Counted from the first letter of the stretch, positions 1-7,773 are shown. The stretch is 55,931 nt of DNA from Candidatus Lachnoclostridium stercoravium (GCA_019118365.1 DWZA01000065.1:1-55931), one strand, 5' to 3'. The notes: generated by a model from the letters alone, not told the origin. Translations and numbers: made by a program.

Positions 1-612
1 GCCCTGATCGGGATGATGGGAGCCCTGGCTGCGGTGCTGATGATGATCCGATTCCCGCTGCCGTTTATGCCTCCGTTTATGGATTTTGATTTTGCCAGCC
101 TGCCTGAGATCATCGGAGGCTTTGCCATGGGGCCTGTAGCCGCGGTATTTATCATTCTTGTAAAGATCCTGGTCAAGCTGGTGATCACAGGGACAAGCAC
201 CGCGTTTACAGGGGAGATCCAGAACGTCCTCTTAAGCTGCGCCTATGTGCTGCCGGCAGTGCTGATCTACGACAGAAAGAAGACGAAAGGCCACGCAGTC
301 GCTGGGATGGCAGTGGGTACGCTGGTCTGCGCCGTAGTCGCCATTTTTTCAAACCTTTATATGATCATCCCGTTTTACGTAAATCTTTTCGGCATGACCA
401 TGGACGGCATCATCGAAATGTGCCAGGCGGTAAACCCGGCCATAAAGAATCCCTTTACCCTGGCAGTCTTCGGGATCGTGCCGTTTAATCTGATCAAAAA
501 CGGCGTCGCTTCCCTGATCACCTACTTTGCTTACAAAAAGGTAAGCAGGCAGATCAAAAACTTTACCATGAAAGCCCCCAAGAAAACGGTGGCGGCAGGA
601 AAACGGGCGTAA
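1..612 (+). CDS. ECF transporter S component, RibU-like (5' end missing)
   Basis: Membrane substrate-binding (S) subunit of an energy-coupling-factor vitamin transporter, most like the riboflavin-specific RibU group. The reading frame is open from base 1, so the start lies outside the window; about 203 codons remain. The protein is very hydrophobic, with about five membrane segments. An early segment rich in Phe/Pro/Met is followed by FASLPEIIGGFAMGP, a loop pattern typical of RibU-type S components, and the C-terminus is short and basic. The shared ECF ATPase/T subunits are not in this window. Riboflavin as substrate is inferred from the family pattern; another flavin or vitamin is possible. 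The next gene follows after 23 nt and encodes a protein of a flavin-binding family, which fits loosely. Confidence 0.8.
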   Translation, partial: ALIGMMGALAAVLMMIRFPLPFMPPFMDFDFASLPEIIGGFAMGPVAAVFIILVKILVKLVITGTSTAFTGEIQNVLLSCAYVLPAVLIYDRKKTKGHAVAGMAVGTLVCAVVAIFSNLYMIIPFYVNLFGMTMDGIIEMCQAVNPAIKNPFTLAVFGIVPFNLIKNGVASLITYFAYKKVSRQIKNFTMKAPKKTVAAGKRA

Positions 613-635
613 AGGTTTATCAGGAGGAAAAGGCG

Positions 636-1115
636 ATGCAGAAAAGACCGGAAAAAGAGCTTACGGTGCAGGAAGCGCAGGAGAGGATGTTCGGCCTGCT
701 GGGAACCCATAAGATCATGGCGCTGGCCTCCAGCGTAAAGGATCATGTGATGGTGAGAAATGTCAGCTGTCTGTTCTATGATGGAAAGATCTGGTTTAAG
801 ACAGATAAGAATTTCAGAAAGACAAAGCAGCTGTATGAAAATCCCAGAGTAGCTCTGTGCTGGAACGGGGTGCAGGTGGAAGGAAAAGCCAGGATCGCAG
901 GCCTGGTGGCTGAAGAACCAGGAAAAAGATTTGCCGCATTGTATGACAAATATCTGAAAAACAGTTATAATAATTACAGCCATGAGGACACGGAGATCCT
1001 GGTAGAGGTGACTCCTGGATTTGCGGAACTGTGGGATACGGATGAAAATGGAGACGCATATCAGATATTCATTGATTTCGACCGCGGGACTACGAGCCTG
1101 AAGCCCTACGACTGA
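636..1115 (+). CDS. pyridoxamine 5'-phosphate oxidase family protein (flavin-binding)
   Basis: A 159-residue protein of the split-barrel FMN-binding superfamily. Members of this small clostridial group are annotated as PNPOx-like or FMN-binding proteins, and their substrate is usually unknown. Visible family pattern: KIMALASSVKDHVMVRNVSCLFYDGKIWFKT near the N-terminus (strands of the barrel), then FRKTKQLYENPRVALCWNGVQ-type text, and a C-terminal strand with a Trp-rich turn. Length is normal for the family. It lies 23 nt after the ECF transporter gene, with an AGGAGG-type ribosome site (caggaggaaaaggcg) before the ATG, so it is probably cotranscribed. True pyridoxine metabolism is not implied. 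Confidence 0.8.
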   Translation: MQKRPEKELTVQEAQERMFGLLGTHKIMALASSVKDHVMVRNVSCLFYDGKIWFKTDKNFRKTKQLYENPRVALCWNGVQVEGKARIAGLVAEEPGKRFAALYDKYLKNSYNNYSHEDTEILVEVTPGFAELWDTDENGDAYQIFIDFDRGTTSLKPYD

Positions 1116-1198
1116 CAGCTCTTTGAAAACGCGTCCGGAAAACATGGCGGAAGGAGCGGCTCTGCTATAAGCCGCCGATACAAAGGAGGATCTGGACG

Positions 1199-1666
1199 AT
1201 GAAAGAGATAAAGATAGCTGATATGGATCATGGAGAAAAAGCCAGGGAATTATTTCTGGAAGGGTATAACTGCTCCCAGGCAGTGGCGGGAGCGTTCTGC
1301 GAGGAGATGGGGATGGACCTGGAAACAGCGGCAAGACTTGCCTCGTCTTTTGGCGGAGGCCTGGGCAGGCTGAGAGAAGTATGCGGCTGCGTAAGCGGCA
1401 TGGCGCTGGCCGCCGGGGCGATCTGCGGATATTCCGATCCAAAGGATAAAGAAGCGAAGACGAAGCACTATCAGCTGATCCAGGAGCTGGCCGGGGAGTT
1501 TAAAAAAGAGAACGGGAGCATCATCTGCCGGGAGCTTCTGGCCGGGATCAACAACGATACGAATCCTGTTCCGGAGGACCGGACAGAAACCTATTATAAG
1601 AAGCGCCCGTGCCCGCAGCTTGCGGCCTGCGCGGCGGAGATCCTGGAGAAAAAACTGAAAAGATGA
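1199..1666 (+). CDS. C_GCAxxG_C_C family protein
   Basis: A 155-residue protein of the conserved C_GCAxxG_C_C family, small cysteine-rich redox-type proteins of anaerobes with no firmly established function. The signature is visible: a Cys in GYNCSQAV near residue 29, the GCVSGMALAAGAICG block around residues 62-76, and two further cysteines near the C-terminus (RPCPQLAACAAEI). The N-terminal DHGEKARELFLEGYNCSQAV is typical. A strong AAAGGAGG site precedes the ATG. The gene ends just before a 14-bp hairpin. Metal or cofactor binding by the ordered cysteines is plausible but inferred. Confidence 0.85.
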   Translation: MKEIKIADMDHGEKARELFLEGYNCSQAVAGAFCEEMGMDLETAARLASSFGGGLGRLREVCGCVSGMALAAGAICGYSDPKDKEAKTKHYQLIQELAGEFKKENGSIICRELLAGINNDTNPVPEDRTETYYKKRPCPQLAACAAEILEKKLKR

Positions 1667-1674
1667 AGATAAAG

Positions 1675-1715
1675 ATACAGGGTATATCCCCCGCGAGAGG
1701 AGATATACCCTGTAT
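1675..1715. terminator. bidirectional terminator-like hairpin
   Basis: A perfect 14-bp stem (ATACAGGGTATATC at 1675-1688 pairing with 1702-1715) with a 13-nt loop lies between two convergent genes. On the minus strand it is followed by a T-rich run, so it probably terminates the cell-wall-binding gene; on the plus strand the T tract is weak. Confidence 0.65.
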
Positions 1716-1723
1716 GCTGCTAT

Positions 1724-3184
1724 TTAGAGATCGTATTCTTCGTGATACTCTACATCCGGCAGGCTTCCGCCTTCTGTCACTTCCCCGTCGGCTTCGCCTT
1801 CATCATCTGTGTAATATACCTTTCCGCCGCTGATGCGGTAGGTGTAGGTTCCGTCGCATTTGTAGGCTTTGCTGCTTGTCTGGACTTTTCCAGTCTCATT
1901 GACCAGATAAACTTTGCCGTCTACCTTAAAGGCTTCGTAATCCATGCCGTCCTCAGCTTTTACGAGAACGCCGTTGGAATAGAGGAAATTGTTCTTTTCG
2001 CCGCTGTAGCCGGCGCCCTTATTAGAGCCGGAATCGTTGAAATAGAAGGTGTATTTCTCGCCGAAGTCGTCATAGACCGTGGTCTTTCCTGTGCGCATCT
2101 CAGAATCCGGGTTGGAGTCTTCCGGCTGGTCGTCGCCGAAATACCCTACGATCTCGCCGTTATCTGTAGTGATCCGGATCAGTCCGGTGCGCATAACTCC
2201 ATAAGGATTAAAGAAATAGGAATGATTTCCCACCTTTGTAGTAGCGGCGCCCATCTTTTTCGCTGAAGACTTTAAGTAGGCGGGAGTGCCGTCGCCTTCC
2301 AGATAATACCAGGCGTTATCCCCTTCTTCAGGCATATCTCCGTAGCTGTCGGAAATCTCTTCTCCGTCGTCGCTGTCTCCAGGGTGCTCGTCCAGGTATA
2401 CCCAGGTGTTCTTGTACATATTGCCTTCATTTTCCGTTCCAAGATAAACGAATTTACTGATCCCGGTAACGTCTCCGGATTCTGCGGAATCCTTTACAGC
2501 GGCCCACCCGGTCACCATAACGCCGTTTTCGTCGAAATAGTATTTCTTATCGTTGACAGTATGGGACTCATAGCCTTCGGAATCAGCCTTTGCCGCTTTG
2601 CCGCTCTCGCGGAAATAGAACCATTTTGCATCATCTCCGGCGCTGTCGTACTGTTCAGATACGTCGCCGTCATCGGGAGTATTCTCCTCGTCATAGGAAA
2701 GGCAGCGCCATCCGGTCTTCATAGCTCCGTCTGTCTCGTCGCCCAGATAATAGATATCATCGTCGTCGAAAAACCAGCCGTATCGCATCTTTCCGTCTTC
2801 ATCAAAGGCGTATTTCCTGCCGTTGATAGTCTCCCAGCCGTCTTTCTTGCATTTGCCGTTGCTGGTGAGATAGTACCAGCCGGGATCTTTGCCTGTATTG
2901 CTGTCTTCAATGATGACCCAGGTGTCAGTAAGGCGGGTCCCGTTTCCATCTACATAATATTCGTCGTCGATCCAGGAGTTGGTGACAAGATTGCCGTCCC
3001 CTCCAAGATAATAATATCTTCCATTGGACATTTCCCATTGATTGGAAACGTACTCGCCTCTGGAATCGGTATATTTCCAGACCCCGTCTACCTGGGTCCA
3101 GCCTGCCGCAAAAGCAGGAACGGAGCCGATCGCTCCCAGAAAAGCCGTTAATGCGATGCCGCTGAAAATTCTAGATATCTTCAC
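1724..3184 (-). CDS. secreted cell-wall-binding repeat protein
   Basis: A 486-residue exported protein made almost wholly of choline/glucan-binding-type repeats, read as a surface protein held non-covalently on the wall. A GTG start at 3184 is chosen, not the upstream ATG at 3292, because GTG has an AAGGAG site 10 nt before it and opens directly into a signal peptide (VKISRIFSG..., hydrophobic core, then PAFAAG cleavage region at about residues 24-28). After it come repeated units with the pattern W...G..YY....G....GW, for example WKYTDSRGEYV, RYYYLGGDGNLVTNSW, WYYLTSNGKCKKDGW and KYAFDEDGKMRYGW. The protein is strongly acidic. I see no catalytic domain, so the enzyme usually attached to such repeats is absent. 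Ligand unknown. Confidence 0.8.
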   Translation of the reverse strand: MKISRIFSGIALTAFLGAIGSVPAFAAGWTQVDGVWKYTDSRGEYVSNQWEMSNGRYYYLGGDGNLVTNSWIDDEYYVDGNGTRLTDTWVIIEDSNTGKDPGWYYLTSNGKCKKDGWETINGRKYAFDEDGKMRYGWFFDDDDIYYLGDETDGAMKTGWRCLSYDEENTPDDGDVSEQYDSAGDDAKWFYFRESGKAAKADSEGYESHTVNDKKYYFDENGVMVTGWAAVKDSAESGDVTGISKFVYLGTENEGNMYKNTWVYLDEHPGDSDDGEEISDSYGDMPEEGDNAWYYLEGDGTPAYLKSSAKKMGAATTKVGNHSYFFNPYGVMRTGLIRITTDNGEIVGYFGDDQPEDSNPDSEMRTGKTTVYDDFGEKYTFYFNDSGSNKGAGYSGEKNNFLYSNGVLVKAEDGMDYEAFKVDGKVYLVNETGKVQTSSKAYKCDGTYTYRISGGKVYYTDDEGEADGEVTEGGSLPDVEYHEEYDL

Positions 3185-3290
3185 AAGTATTCTTCTCCTT
3201 TTTCCACGTGCCGGGACGATCGCCAGATAACAGACGGTCCCGCCGATTTTATACTGACTGGTATGGGCCGTTTCAGACGGCCATATTATC

Positions 3291-3311
3291 ATTATACAGG
3301 AAAATCCTGTA
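3291..3311 (-). promoter_or_regulatory. -10 box with overlapping inverted repeat, upstream of the cell-wall-binding gene
   Basis: On the minus strand there is a TATAAT at 3296-3291. Overlapping it is a perfect inverted repeat, TACAGGA-3 nt-TCCTGTA (3295-3311). No good -35 box is seen at standard distance. The repeat sits where a repressor could block transcription of the secreted protein; the regulator is unknown. Confidence 0.4.
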
Positions 3312-3369
3312 AATGGGTGAATTTTCTATAAAAATTTTCATTCATTTTACTTACGATTGGAAAAATATG

Positions 3370-3398
3370 TTGACAGGTATAATATTATATGATATATA
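3370..3398 (+). promoter_or_regulatory. promoter of the padR operon
   Basis: TTGACA (3370-3375), 17-nt spacer, TATATA (3393-3398), about 80 nt upstream of padR. The spacing is ideal and the -35 is consensus. Confidence 0.7.
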
Positions 3399-3432
3399 GT
3401 GTTTAAACGATATTATATCACGTATAATATTA
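3379..3432. promoter_or_regulatory. imperfect palindrome over the padR promoter (candidate PadR operator)
   Basis: The AT-rich arm TAATATTATATGATATA recurs in inverted form downstream, with two extra bases inside, as TAATATTATACGTGATATA on the opposite strand (about 3413-3432). The arms flank the -10 box and start site. PadR family members usually bind such long AT-rich dyads in their own promoters, so autoregulation is inferred. Confidence 0.5.
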
Positions 3433-3478
3433 GATCAAAACTGGCAATGAGACAGGGAGAGATCAGAAAGGAAGGCCT

Positions 3479-3796
3479 ATGGTATTTAATACGGGAGCCG
3501 CTCTTTTGGATGCCATTGTCCTGGCTGTGGTATCGAGAGAGGCGGAAGGGACATACGGCTACAAGATCACCCAGGATGTGCGGGAAGTGATCGATATATC
3601 AGAATCTACGCTGTATCCTGTTCTGAGAAGGCTGATGAAGGACGAATGCCTGGAAGTTTACGACCTGGCTATCGACGGGAGGAACCGGCGGTATTACAAG
3701 ATCACGGAAAAAGGAAGGGCGCAGCTGAACCTTTATCAGGGTGAATGGGTCAGATATGCAGCGAAGATAACGAGGATCCTGGAGGTGGCCATTTGA
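3479..3796 (+). CDS. PadR family transcriptional regulator
   Basis: A 105-residue winged-helix repressor of the PadR family. Recognisable text includes the N-terminal helix LLDAIVLAVVSREAEGTYGYKITQDV, the recognition-helix region ISESTLYPVLRRLMKDECLE, and the wing DGRNRRYYKITEKGRAQL. The short size without a long C-terminal helix places it in the small-PadR group that usually precedes DUF1700 genes. Ribosome site GGAAGG before ATG. Its stop codon overlaps the start of the DUF1700 gene (TGATG), so the two are translationally coupled. It probably represses this operon through the dyad in its promoter. Confidence 0.92.
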   Translation: MVFNTGAALLDAIVLAVVSREAEGTYGYKITQDVREVIDISESTLYPVLRRLMKDECLEVYDLAIDGRNRRYYKITEKGRAQLNLYQGEWVRYAAKITRILEVAI

Positions 3797-4533
3797 TGAA
3801 GAAAGAAGAATTTATGAAAAAGCTGGAATACCTTCTCCAGGATGTAAATGAAGAGGAGAGGGAGGCGGCCCTGGCATATTACAGGGATTATCTGGACGAA
3901 GCGGGGCCGGAAAATGAGGAAAAGGCGATCGAAGATTTCGGCAGCCCGGAAAGAGTAGCGGCGATGATCCGGGCAGGGATCAGCGGAGCCATGGAAGACG
4001 GCGGGGAGTTTACGGAAAGCGGCTATGAAGACGAGCGTTTCCGCGACCCTAACTTCCAGCTTCAGAAACGGCTGGAACTGCCGGAAGAAAAGACAGAGAA
4101 AAAGCAGGAAAAAAGAAAAAGAGGACCAGTGGAAAAGTGCCTGGGAAATATCAATCCCATTCTGCGGTTCGTCCTGATCCTGCTGCTTATTGTAGTGGCG
4201 GTCCCGCCGCTTTTGGAAACAGGGACCGGCGCGCTGTCGTTTCTGGCGTGGACAGCGGTGAGTATATGTCTGCTTTTCCTTTTTATCGGGCTCATAGCCT
4301 TATGTCTGCTGTTAGGCGGGATCGCCGCCGTCGCGGCCGGGATGGTGACCCTTATCCATGAGCTGTTCCTGGGACTTTTGCTCATAGGAGGCGGCCTGCT
4401 GATGGCAGGAACCGGCTGTTTTGCGATGATCCTCGCCGTGTGGTTTTATGGCACGGCTCTGCCGTGGCTGTTTCGGAAAGCTGGAGATCTGTGCGACAGG
4501 ATCTTTCATCAGAAAAGGAGGCAGGGCGTATGA
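3796..4533 (+). CDS. DUF1700 (HAAS-domain) membrane protein
   Basis: A 245-residue protein that starts with the helical HAAS/DUF1700 domain (MKKEEFMKKLEYLLQDVNEEEREAALAYYRDYLDEAG, followed by AIEDFGSPERVAA), the standard partner of small PadR regulators. A charged, Lys/Glu-rich linker is followed by about four membrane segments from residue 115 onward. The start overlaps the padR stop. An upstream in-frame ATG (3745) lies inside padR and lacks a ribosome site. Function is unknown; such modules are linked to envelope stress sensing. Confidence 0.85.
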   Translation: MKKEEFMKKLEYLLQDVNEEEREAALAYYRDYLDEAGPENEEKAIEDFGSPERVAAMIRAGISGAMEDGGEFTESGYEDERFRDPNFQLQKRLELPEEKTEKKQEKRKRGPVEKCLGNINPILRFVLILLLIVVAVPPLLETGTGALSFLAWTAVSICLLFLFIGLIALCLLLGGIAAVAAGMVTLIHELFLGLLLIGGGLLMAGTGCFAMILAVWFYGTALPWLFRKAGDLCDRIFHQKRRQGV

Positions 4534-4706
4534 AAAAAATCTATAAGATACTGGCGATCGCCGGTCTGATCTGTCTGGCTTCAGGAACGGTCCTGACGAC
4601 CGTATCCCTTGTGCTGGAGCCTGGTTTCCGGGAAGGGATCCACGAGATCAGGGAAGAGTTTGCGGACGTGGGAGACAGCGGAGAAGCGCTGGCATACAGA
4701 TTATAA
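4530..4706 (+). CDS. small single-pass membrane protein of the padR operon
   Basis: A 58-residue protein with a basic N-terminus (MKKIYKILAIAG), one hydrophobic segment, and a short acidic tail ending EEFADVGDSGEALAYRL. Its ATG overlaps the DUF1700 stop by 4 nt and has AGGAGG upstream, which makes it a real, coupled gene. I do not recognise a family. Context suggests a role with the DUF1700 and PspC proteins at the membrane. Confidence 0.7.
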   Translation: MKKIYKILAIAGLICLASGTVLTTVSLVLEPGFREGIHEIREEFADVGDSGEALAYRL

Positions 4707-4725
4707 GAGAGAGGAGGATGGAAGA

Positions 4726-4908
4726 ATGGAAAAGAAGCTTTACCGTTCCAAAAGCGACCGGATGCTGGCTGGGATATGCGGCGGGATCGGAGAATATTTC
4801 CAGATCGATCCTACGCTTGTAAGGCTTGTATGGGTGATCTTCAGCATAGGAGGCCCAGGCTTGCTGGTGTATCTGATCGGGATCGCGATCATTCCCAGCG
4901 AGCCATAA
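4726..4908 (+). CDS. PspC domain-containing protein
   Basis: A 60-residue protein consisting of one PspC domain: KKLYRSKSDRMLAGICGGIGEYFQIDPTLVRLVWVIFSI, then a hydrophobic stretch ending IAIIPSEP. PspC domains are membrane modules of phage-shock-type envelope stress responses. The start at 4726 is chosen because it has a GAGAGGAGG site and opens directly into the domain. It is the last gene of the padR operon, 19 nt after the small membrane protein. Confidence 0.88.
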   Translation: MEKKLYRSKSDRMLAGICGGIGEYFQIDPTLVRLVWVIFSIGGPGLLVYLIGIAIIPSEP

Positions 4909-5001
4909 GAGCAGCCGATTGAATAGCAGATAAAGAAACGGGCATACTTCTTGGTGAAACAGGCGTTGAAAACAGCCGCCAGAAAGGAGTATGCCTTTAC
5001 T

Positions 5002-5202
5002 ATGTCTGAAAAAAGCAAAAAAGGAAAAAATGGGTTTGACCCCAGTGATCTGAAGCCGGAAGAAATGCTGAAATTCGAGATCGCTCAGGAACTTGGCCTG
5101 GGGGACAAGGTGATCCAGGAAGGCTGGAGAAGCCTTACCGCAAAAGAAAGCGGCCGTATCGGCGGCCTGATCACAAAGAAAAAAAGAGAGATGAAAAAAT
5201 AA
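5002..5202 (+). CDS. small acid-soluble spore protein, alpha/beta type
   Basis: A 66-residue DNA-binding spore protein. The conserved alpha/beta SASP blocks are present: KFEIAQELGL, containing the E-I-A site where the germination protease cuts, and SLTAKESGRIGGLITKKKREM, the C-terminal DNA-contacting helix. The N-terminus is Lys-rich and diverged. AGAAAGGAG precedes the ATG at suitable distance; the upstream ATG at 4951 would add residues unlike the family. Expression in the forespore is known for the family. The gene shows that the organism comes from a sporulating lineage. Confidence 0.88.
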   Translation: MSEKSKKGKNGFDPSDLKPEEMLKFEIAQELGLGDKVIQEGWRSLTAKESGRIGGLITKKKREMKK

Positions 5203-5295
5203 AAGAAAGTCCAGCTTCCAGACTTAGGGTATCGGAGAGCCTCCCAAAATCGAGAATCATAGGATCAGAGATCAGAGAGCCCTCAAAAACAAGGA

Positions 5296-5324
5296 TTGAA
5301 ACCCACCCCAAAATCACATATAAT
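5296..5324 (+). promoter_or_regulatory. promoter of the cobalamin operon
   Basis: TTGAAA (5296-5301), exactly 17 nt, TATAAT (5319-5324). The expected start of transcription is near 5331, which gives a 5' leader of about 210 nt before cbiD. Confidence 0.75.
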
Positions 5325-5348
5325 AGACGTAAAAGCGCTAGACGGCGA

Positions 5349-5409
5349 AACGTGAGGACTTGCATCGGGCGTCAAGCTTGCTTGTAAGCACGATGCAAGT
5401 CCTCACGTT
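5349..5409 (+). repeat. leader hairpin 1 (19-bp perfect stem)
   Basis: AACGTGAGGACTTGCATCG (5349-5367) pairs perfectly with 5391-5409. The 23-nt loop contains CAAGCTTGCTTG, itself a small dyad. The loop text reappears at 49928-49945 inside a MITE-like element, so this hairpin may be mobile-element-derived rather than a dedicated regulator. Confidence 0.8.
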
Positions 5410-5410
5410 A

Positions 5411-5460
5411 CATCGGAGGGCCCCTCCGATGCTTCTAGGACGTCTTCAGACGTCCTAGAA
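5411..5460 (+). repeat. leader hairpins 2 and 3
   Basis: Hairpin 2: CATCGGAGG (5411-5419) with 5423-5431. Hairpin 3: TTCTAGGACGTC (5433-5444) with 5449-5460, loop TTCA. Neither is followed by a T run, so they are not ordinary terminators. They follow hairpin 1 with almost no spacer. Confidence 0.8.
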
Positions 5461-5542
5461 GAGAGCCGTCGGAAAGAGGAGCAGTCGTCAAGCTCGCTTG
5501 TAAGGAAGCGTCGGGAATTGCCGGCATCACAGGAGAAATTAT

Positions 5543-6679
5543 ATGAGGACAGATTTAAGGAGCGGATTTACGACAGGAACATGCGCAGCCGCAGCTGCTA
5601 AAGTAGCGGCTGTTATTCTTTGCTGCGGAGAGATCCCGGCTGGCGCAGAGGTCATCCTGCCTTCTGGAGAGAAGGCGCGTTTCCCGCTCCAGGACTGGAA
5701 GCGGAGGAAAGCCTGCGCAGGCTGCTCTGTGAAAAAAGATGCAGGCGACGACCCGGATGTGACGGACAAAGCAGAGATCTGGTCTTTTGTAAGAAGGCTG
5801 GATCCTGCCGATCTCCACAAAGACAGGGAGAAATGGTACGAAGAGGCGGATCTTCCCGGAGTTTTCCTTACCGGAGGCCGCGGAGTGGGGCTGGTGACAA
5901 AACCGGGACTTTCCTGTCCGGTGGGGAAACACGCTATCAACCCGGTTCCAAGGAGAATGATCCTTGAAAGCGTTTATGAGATAAAGAAGGAGTCAGGGGA
6001 AAAGGCGCCTCTTCTGGTGCAGGTGGAGATCCCCCAGGGAGAAGAACTGGCAAAAAAGACGTTCAATCCCAGGCTGGGGATCCTGGGAGGCCTGTCTGTT
6101 CTGGGAACTACGGGGATCGTAAGGCCTATGAGCGAGGAAGCCCTGAAAGCCTCCATTGATCTGGAAATACATATGAAAGCGCTGGACGGCAGCAAGTATC
6201 TGATCCTTTCTCCTGGAAATTACGGGGCGGAATTTTTAAGATCCCGTCTGGGGATATCGCTGGACGAAGGGGTACAGTGCAGCAATTTCATCGCTCATTC
6301 TGTCCGCGCAGCGGCAAAGGAAGGATTTTCCAGAGGGCTGCTTGCAGGCCATGCGGGAAAGCTGGTCAAGGCGGCGGCGGGAGTGGAAAATACCCATTCC
6401 CGTTATGGAGACAGAAGGATGGAGATCCTGTCGGGCTTTGTCAGGGAGCTTGGCTGCGGCCAGGACGAGGTTGCTGACAGGATCTTAGACTGCAATACCA
6501 CAGAAGAAGCCGTCGGCCTTCTGGAGACGGCAGGAATCGGGACAGAAACAGGTAACCTGGCGGCAGATAGGCTCAGAGATCAGATCCTTAAATGGACCGA
6601 TGGAAAACTTAAGATGGATATTATCATATTCTCCAGTCAGCGGGGAGTGTTCGGAAAGGCAGGAGAGGTAAGGCTATGA
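5543..6679 (+). CDS. cbiD: cobalt-precorrin-5B (C1)-methyltransferase
   Basis: CbiD, 378 residues, of the anaerobic cobalamin pathway; uses SAM to methylate C1 of the corrin precursor after CbiG has opened the lactone. The N-terminus LRSGFTTGTCAAAAAKVA is the family hallmark, followed by RGVGLVTKPGL and a central block with NPRLGILGGLSVLGTTGIVRP, then ILSPGNYGAEF and LLAGHAGKLVKAAAG. Length is normal. It is the first gene after the structured leader; ribosome site AGGAG. Its last 4 nt overlap cbiG. Confidence 0.95.
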   Translation: MRTDLRSGFTTGTCAAAAAKVAAVILCCGEIPAGAEVILPSGEKARFPLQDWKRRKACAGCSVKKDAGDDPDVTDKAEIWSFVRRLDPADLHKDREKWYEEADLPGVFLTGGRGVGLVTKPGLSCPVGKHAINPVPRRMILESVYEIKKESGEKAPLLVQVEIPQGEELAKKTFNPRLGILGGLSVLGTTGIVRPMSEEALKASIDLEIHMKALDGSKYLILSPGNYGAEFLRSRLGISLDEGVQCSNFIAHSVRAAAKEGFSRGLLAGHAGKLVKAAAGVENTHSRYGDRRMEILSGFVRELGCGQDEVADRILDCNTTEEAVGLLETAGIGTETGNLAADRLRDQILKWTDGKLKMDIIIFSSQRGVFGKAGEVRL

Positions 6680-7773
6680 AAAAAAAGATCGCTTTGATCA
6701 GCTTTACAGGAAAAGGAGCCGAGACGGCAAAACACCTGGCAGCCGTCCTGGAAGAAACCTGCTGCTGCAGCGTTTATACTCTGGGAAAAGCTTCGGTCCA
6801 TTCAGAAGGAAGCTGCGAAACGCCGCAGGAAAGCGCTTCCCAATGGACAAAGAAGAGATTTAAAGATTCTGACGGGCTGGTCTTTGTTGGAGCCGTAGGG
6901 ATCGCCGTACGGCTGATTGCTCCTTACATAAAAGATAAGATGGAAGATCCGGCGGTGGTGTCCGTGGACGAGCAGGGAAAATACGCCGTTCCTATCCTTT
7001 CCGGCCATATGGGCGGCGCCAACCGGCTGGCAAGAGAGATCGCAAAAGCTCTGGGAGCGATTGCAGTGATCACGACGGCTACAGATCTGAACCGGAAATT
7101 TGCCGTAGACGTTTTCGCCAGAGAAAACGGTCTTGTGATCGGAAACCGGGAGTTGGCAAAATCTATCTCCGCCCGGATCCTGAACGGAGAACGGGTAACG
7201 ATCTATAGCGACCTGCCTGTGCGGGGAGGATTTCCCCCGGAGCTTCAGCAGCTTTCGGAAGAAGATAGGGAAAAAAACATTTTGCCGGATATCTGGATCA
7301 CAGAAAAAAGGATAGACGGCCATCAGAATGAGATCCTTTTCCTGATCCCCCGCTGCGTGACCCTGGGCATGGGCTGCAGAAAGGGAGCAGGAAAAGACGC
7401 CATATTAAACACAGCGGAAAAATTGTGCCTTCAGGCAGGGATCGATAAGAGGAGCATTGGAACGATCGCCTCTATCGATCTTAAATGTGAAGAAGAAGGG
7501 CTGGCAGAAGCGGCCAGGGAGCTGAACGCGGGCCTCGTCTTTTTTTCAGCAGAAAAGCTGGCAGAGGTTCCGGGGTGTTTTTCAGAATCCGAGTTTGTAA
7601 AGAAGGTTACAGGAGTGGGGAATGTATGCGAACGGGCAGCCCTTTTAGGAGCGGGCGGAAATAAGCGGGCGCGGCTGATAGCCGGAAAGCTTTCTTTCGA
7701 AGGCGTAACGGCGGCTGCCGCTGTCACAGAACAATGGATCGAAGCAGGGAGGAAGACATGGGAAGAGTCGTAA
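6676..7773 (+). CDS. cbiG: cobalt-precorrin 5A hydrolase
   Basis: CbiG, 365 residues; opens the delta-lactone of cobalt-precorrin-5A and releases the C20 carbon as acetaldehyde. The N-terminal domain contains the family text FVGAVGIAVRLIAPYIKDKMEDPAVVSVDE and PILSGHMGGANRLA. The central part is variable. The C-terminal domain (CbiG_C) begins at LGMGCRKGAG and includes IGTIASIDLKCEEEGL. It overlaps cbiD by 4 nt and the next gene by 16 nt, so translation is coupled. Together with CbiD this marks the oxygen-independent route. Confidence 0.95.
   Translation: MKKKIALISFTGKGAETAKHLAAVLEETCCCSVYTLGKASVHSEGSCETPQESASQWTKKRFKDSDGLVFVGAVGIAVRLIAPYIKDKMEDPAVVSVDEQGKYAVPILSGHMGGANRLAREIAKALGAIAVITTATDLNRKFAVDVFARENGLVIGNRELAKSISARILNGERVTIYSDLPVRGGFPPELQQLSEEDREKNILPDIWITEKRIDGHQNEILFLIPRCVTLGMGCRKGAGKDAILNTAEKLCLQAGIDKRSIGTIASIDLKCEEEGLAEAARELNAGLVFFSAEKLAEVPGCFSESEFVKKVTGVGNVCERAALLGAGGNKRARLIAGKLSFEGVTAAAAVTEQWIEAGRKTWEES

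Larger units (their letters stand above)
5203..5542 (+). other. 340-bp gene-free leader region of the cobalamin operon
   Basis: No gene here. The first 90 bases show nothing clear. Then comes a promoter (5296-5324) and a transcribed leader of about 210 nt with three adjacent strong hairpins (5349-5460). A second copy of the loop text CGTCAAGC(T/C)(T/C)GCTTGTAAG lies near 5487-5506. No cobalamin riboswitch B12-box is visible. Confidence 0.75.

Noticed and set aside
531..1442. 303-codon minus-strand frame over the first genes
   Set aside because: Overlaps three well-supported plus-strand genes, with a low-complexity Arg/Pro/Ser-rich translation typical of shadow frames.
5203..5542. Cobalamin riboswitch in front of cbiD
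   Set aside because: Searched for by context, but no B12-box or conserved core text is seen; only long perfect hairpins, one of which shares its loop with a MITE-like repeat.
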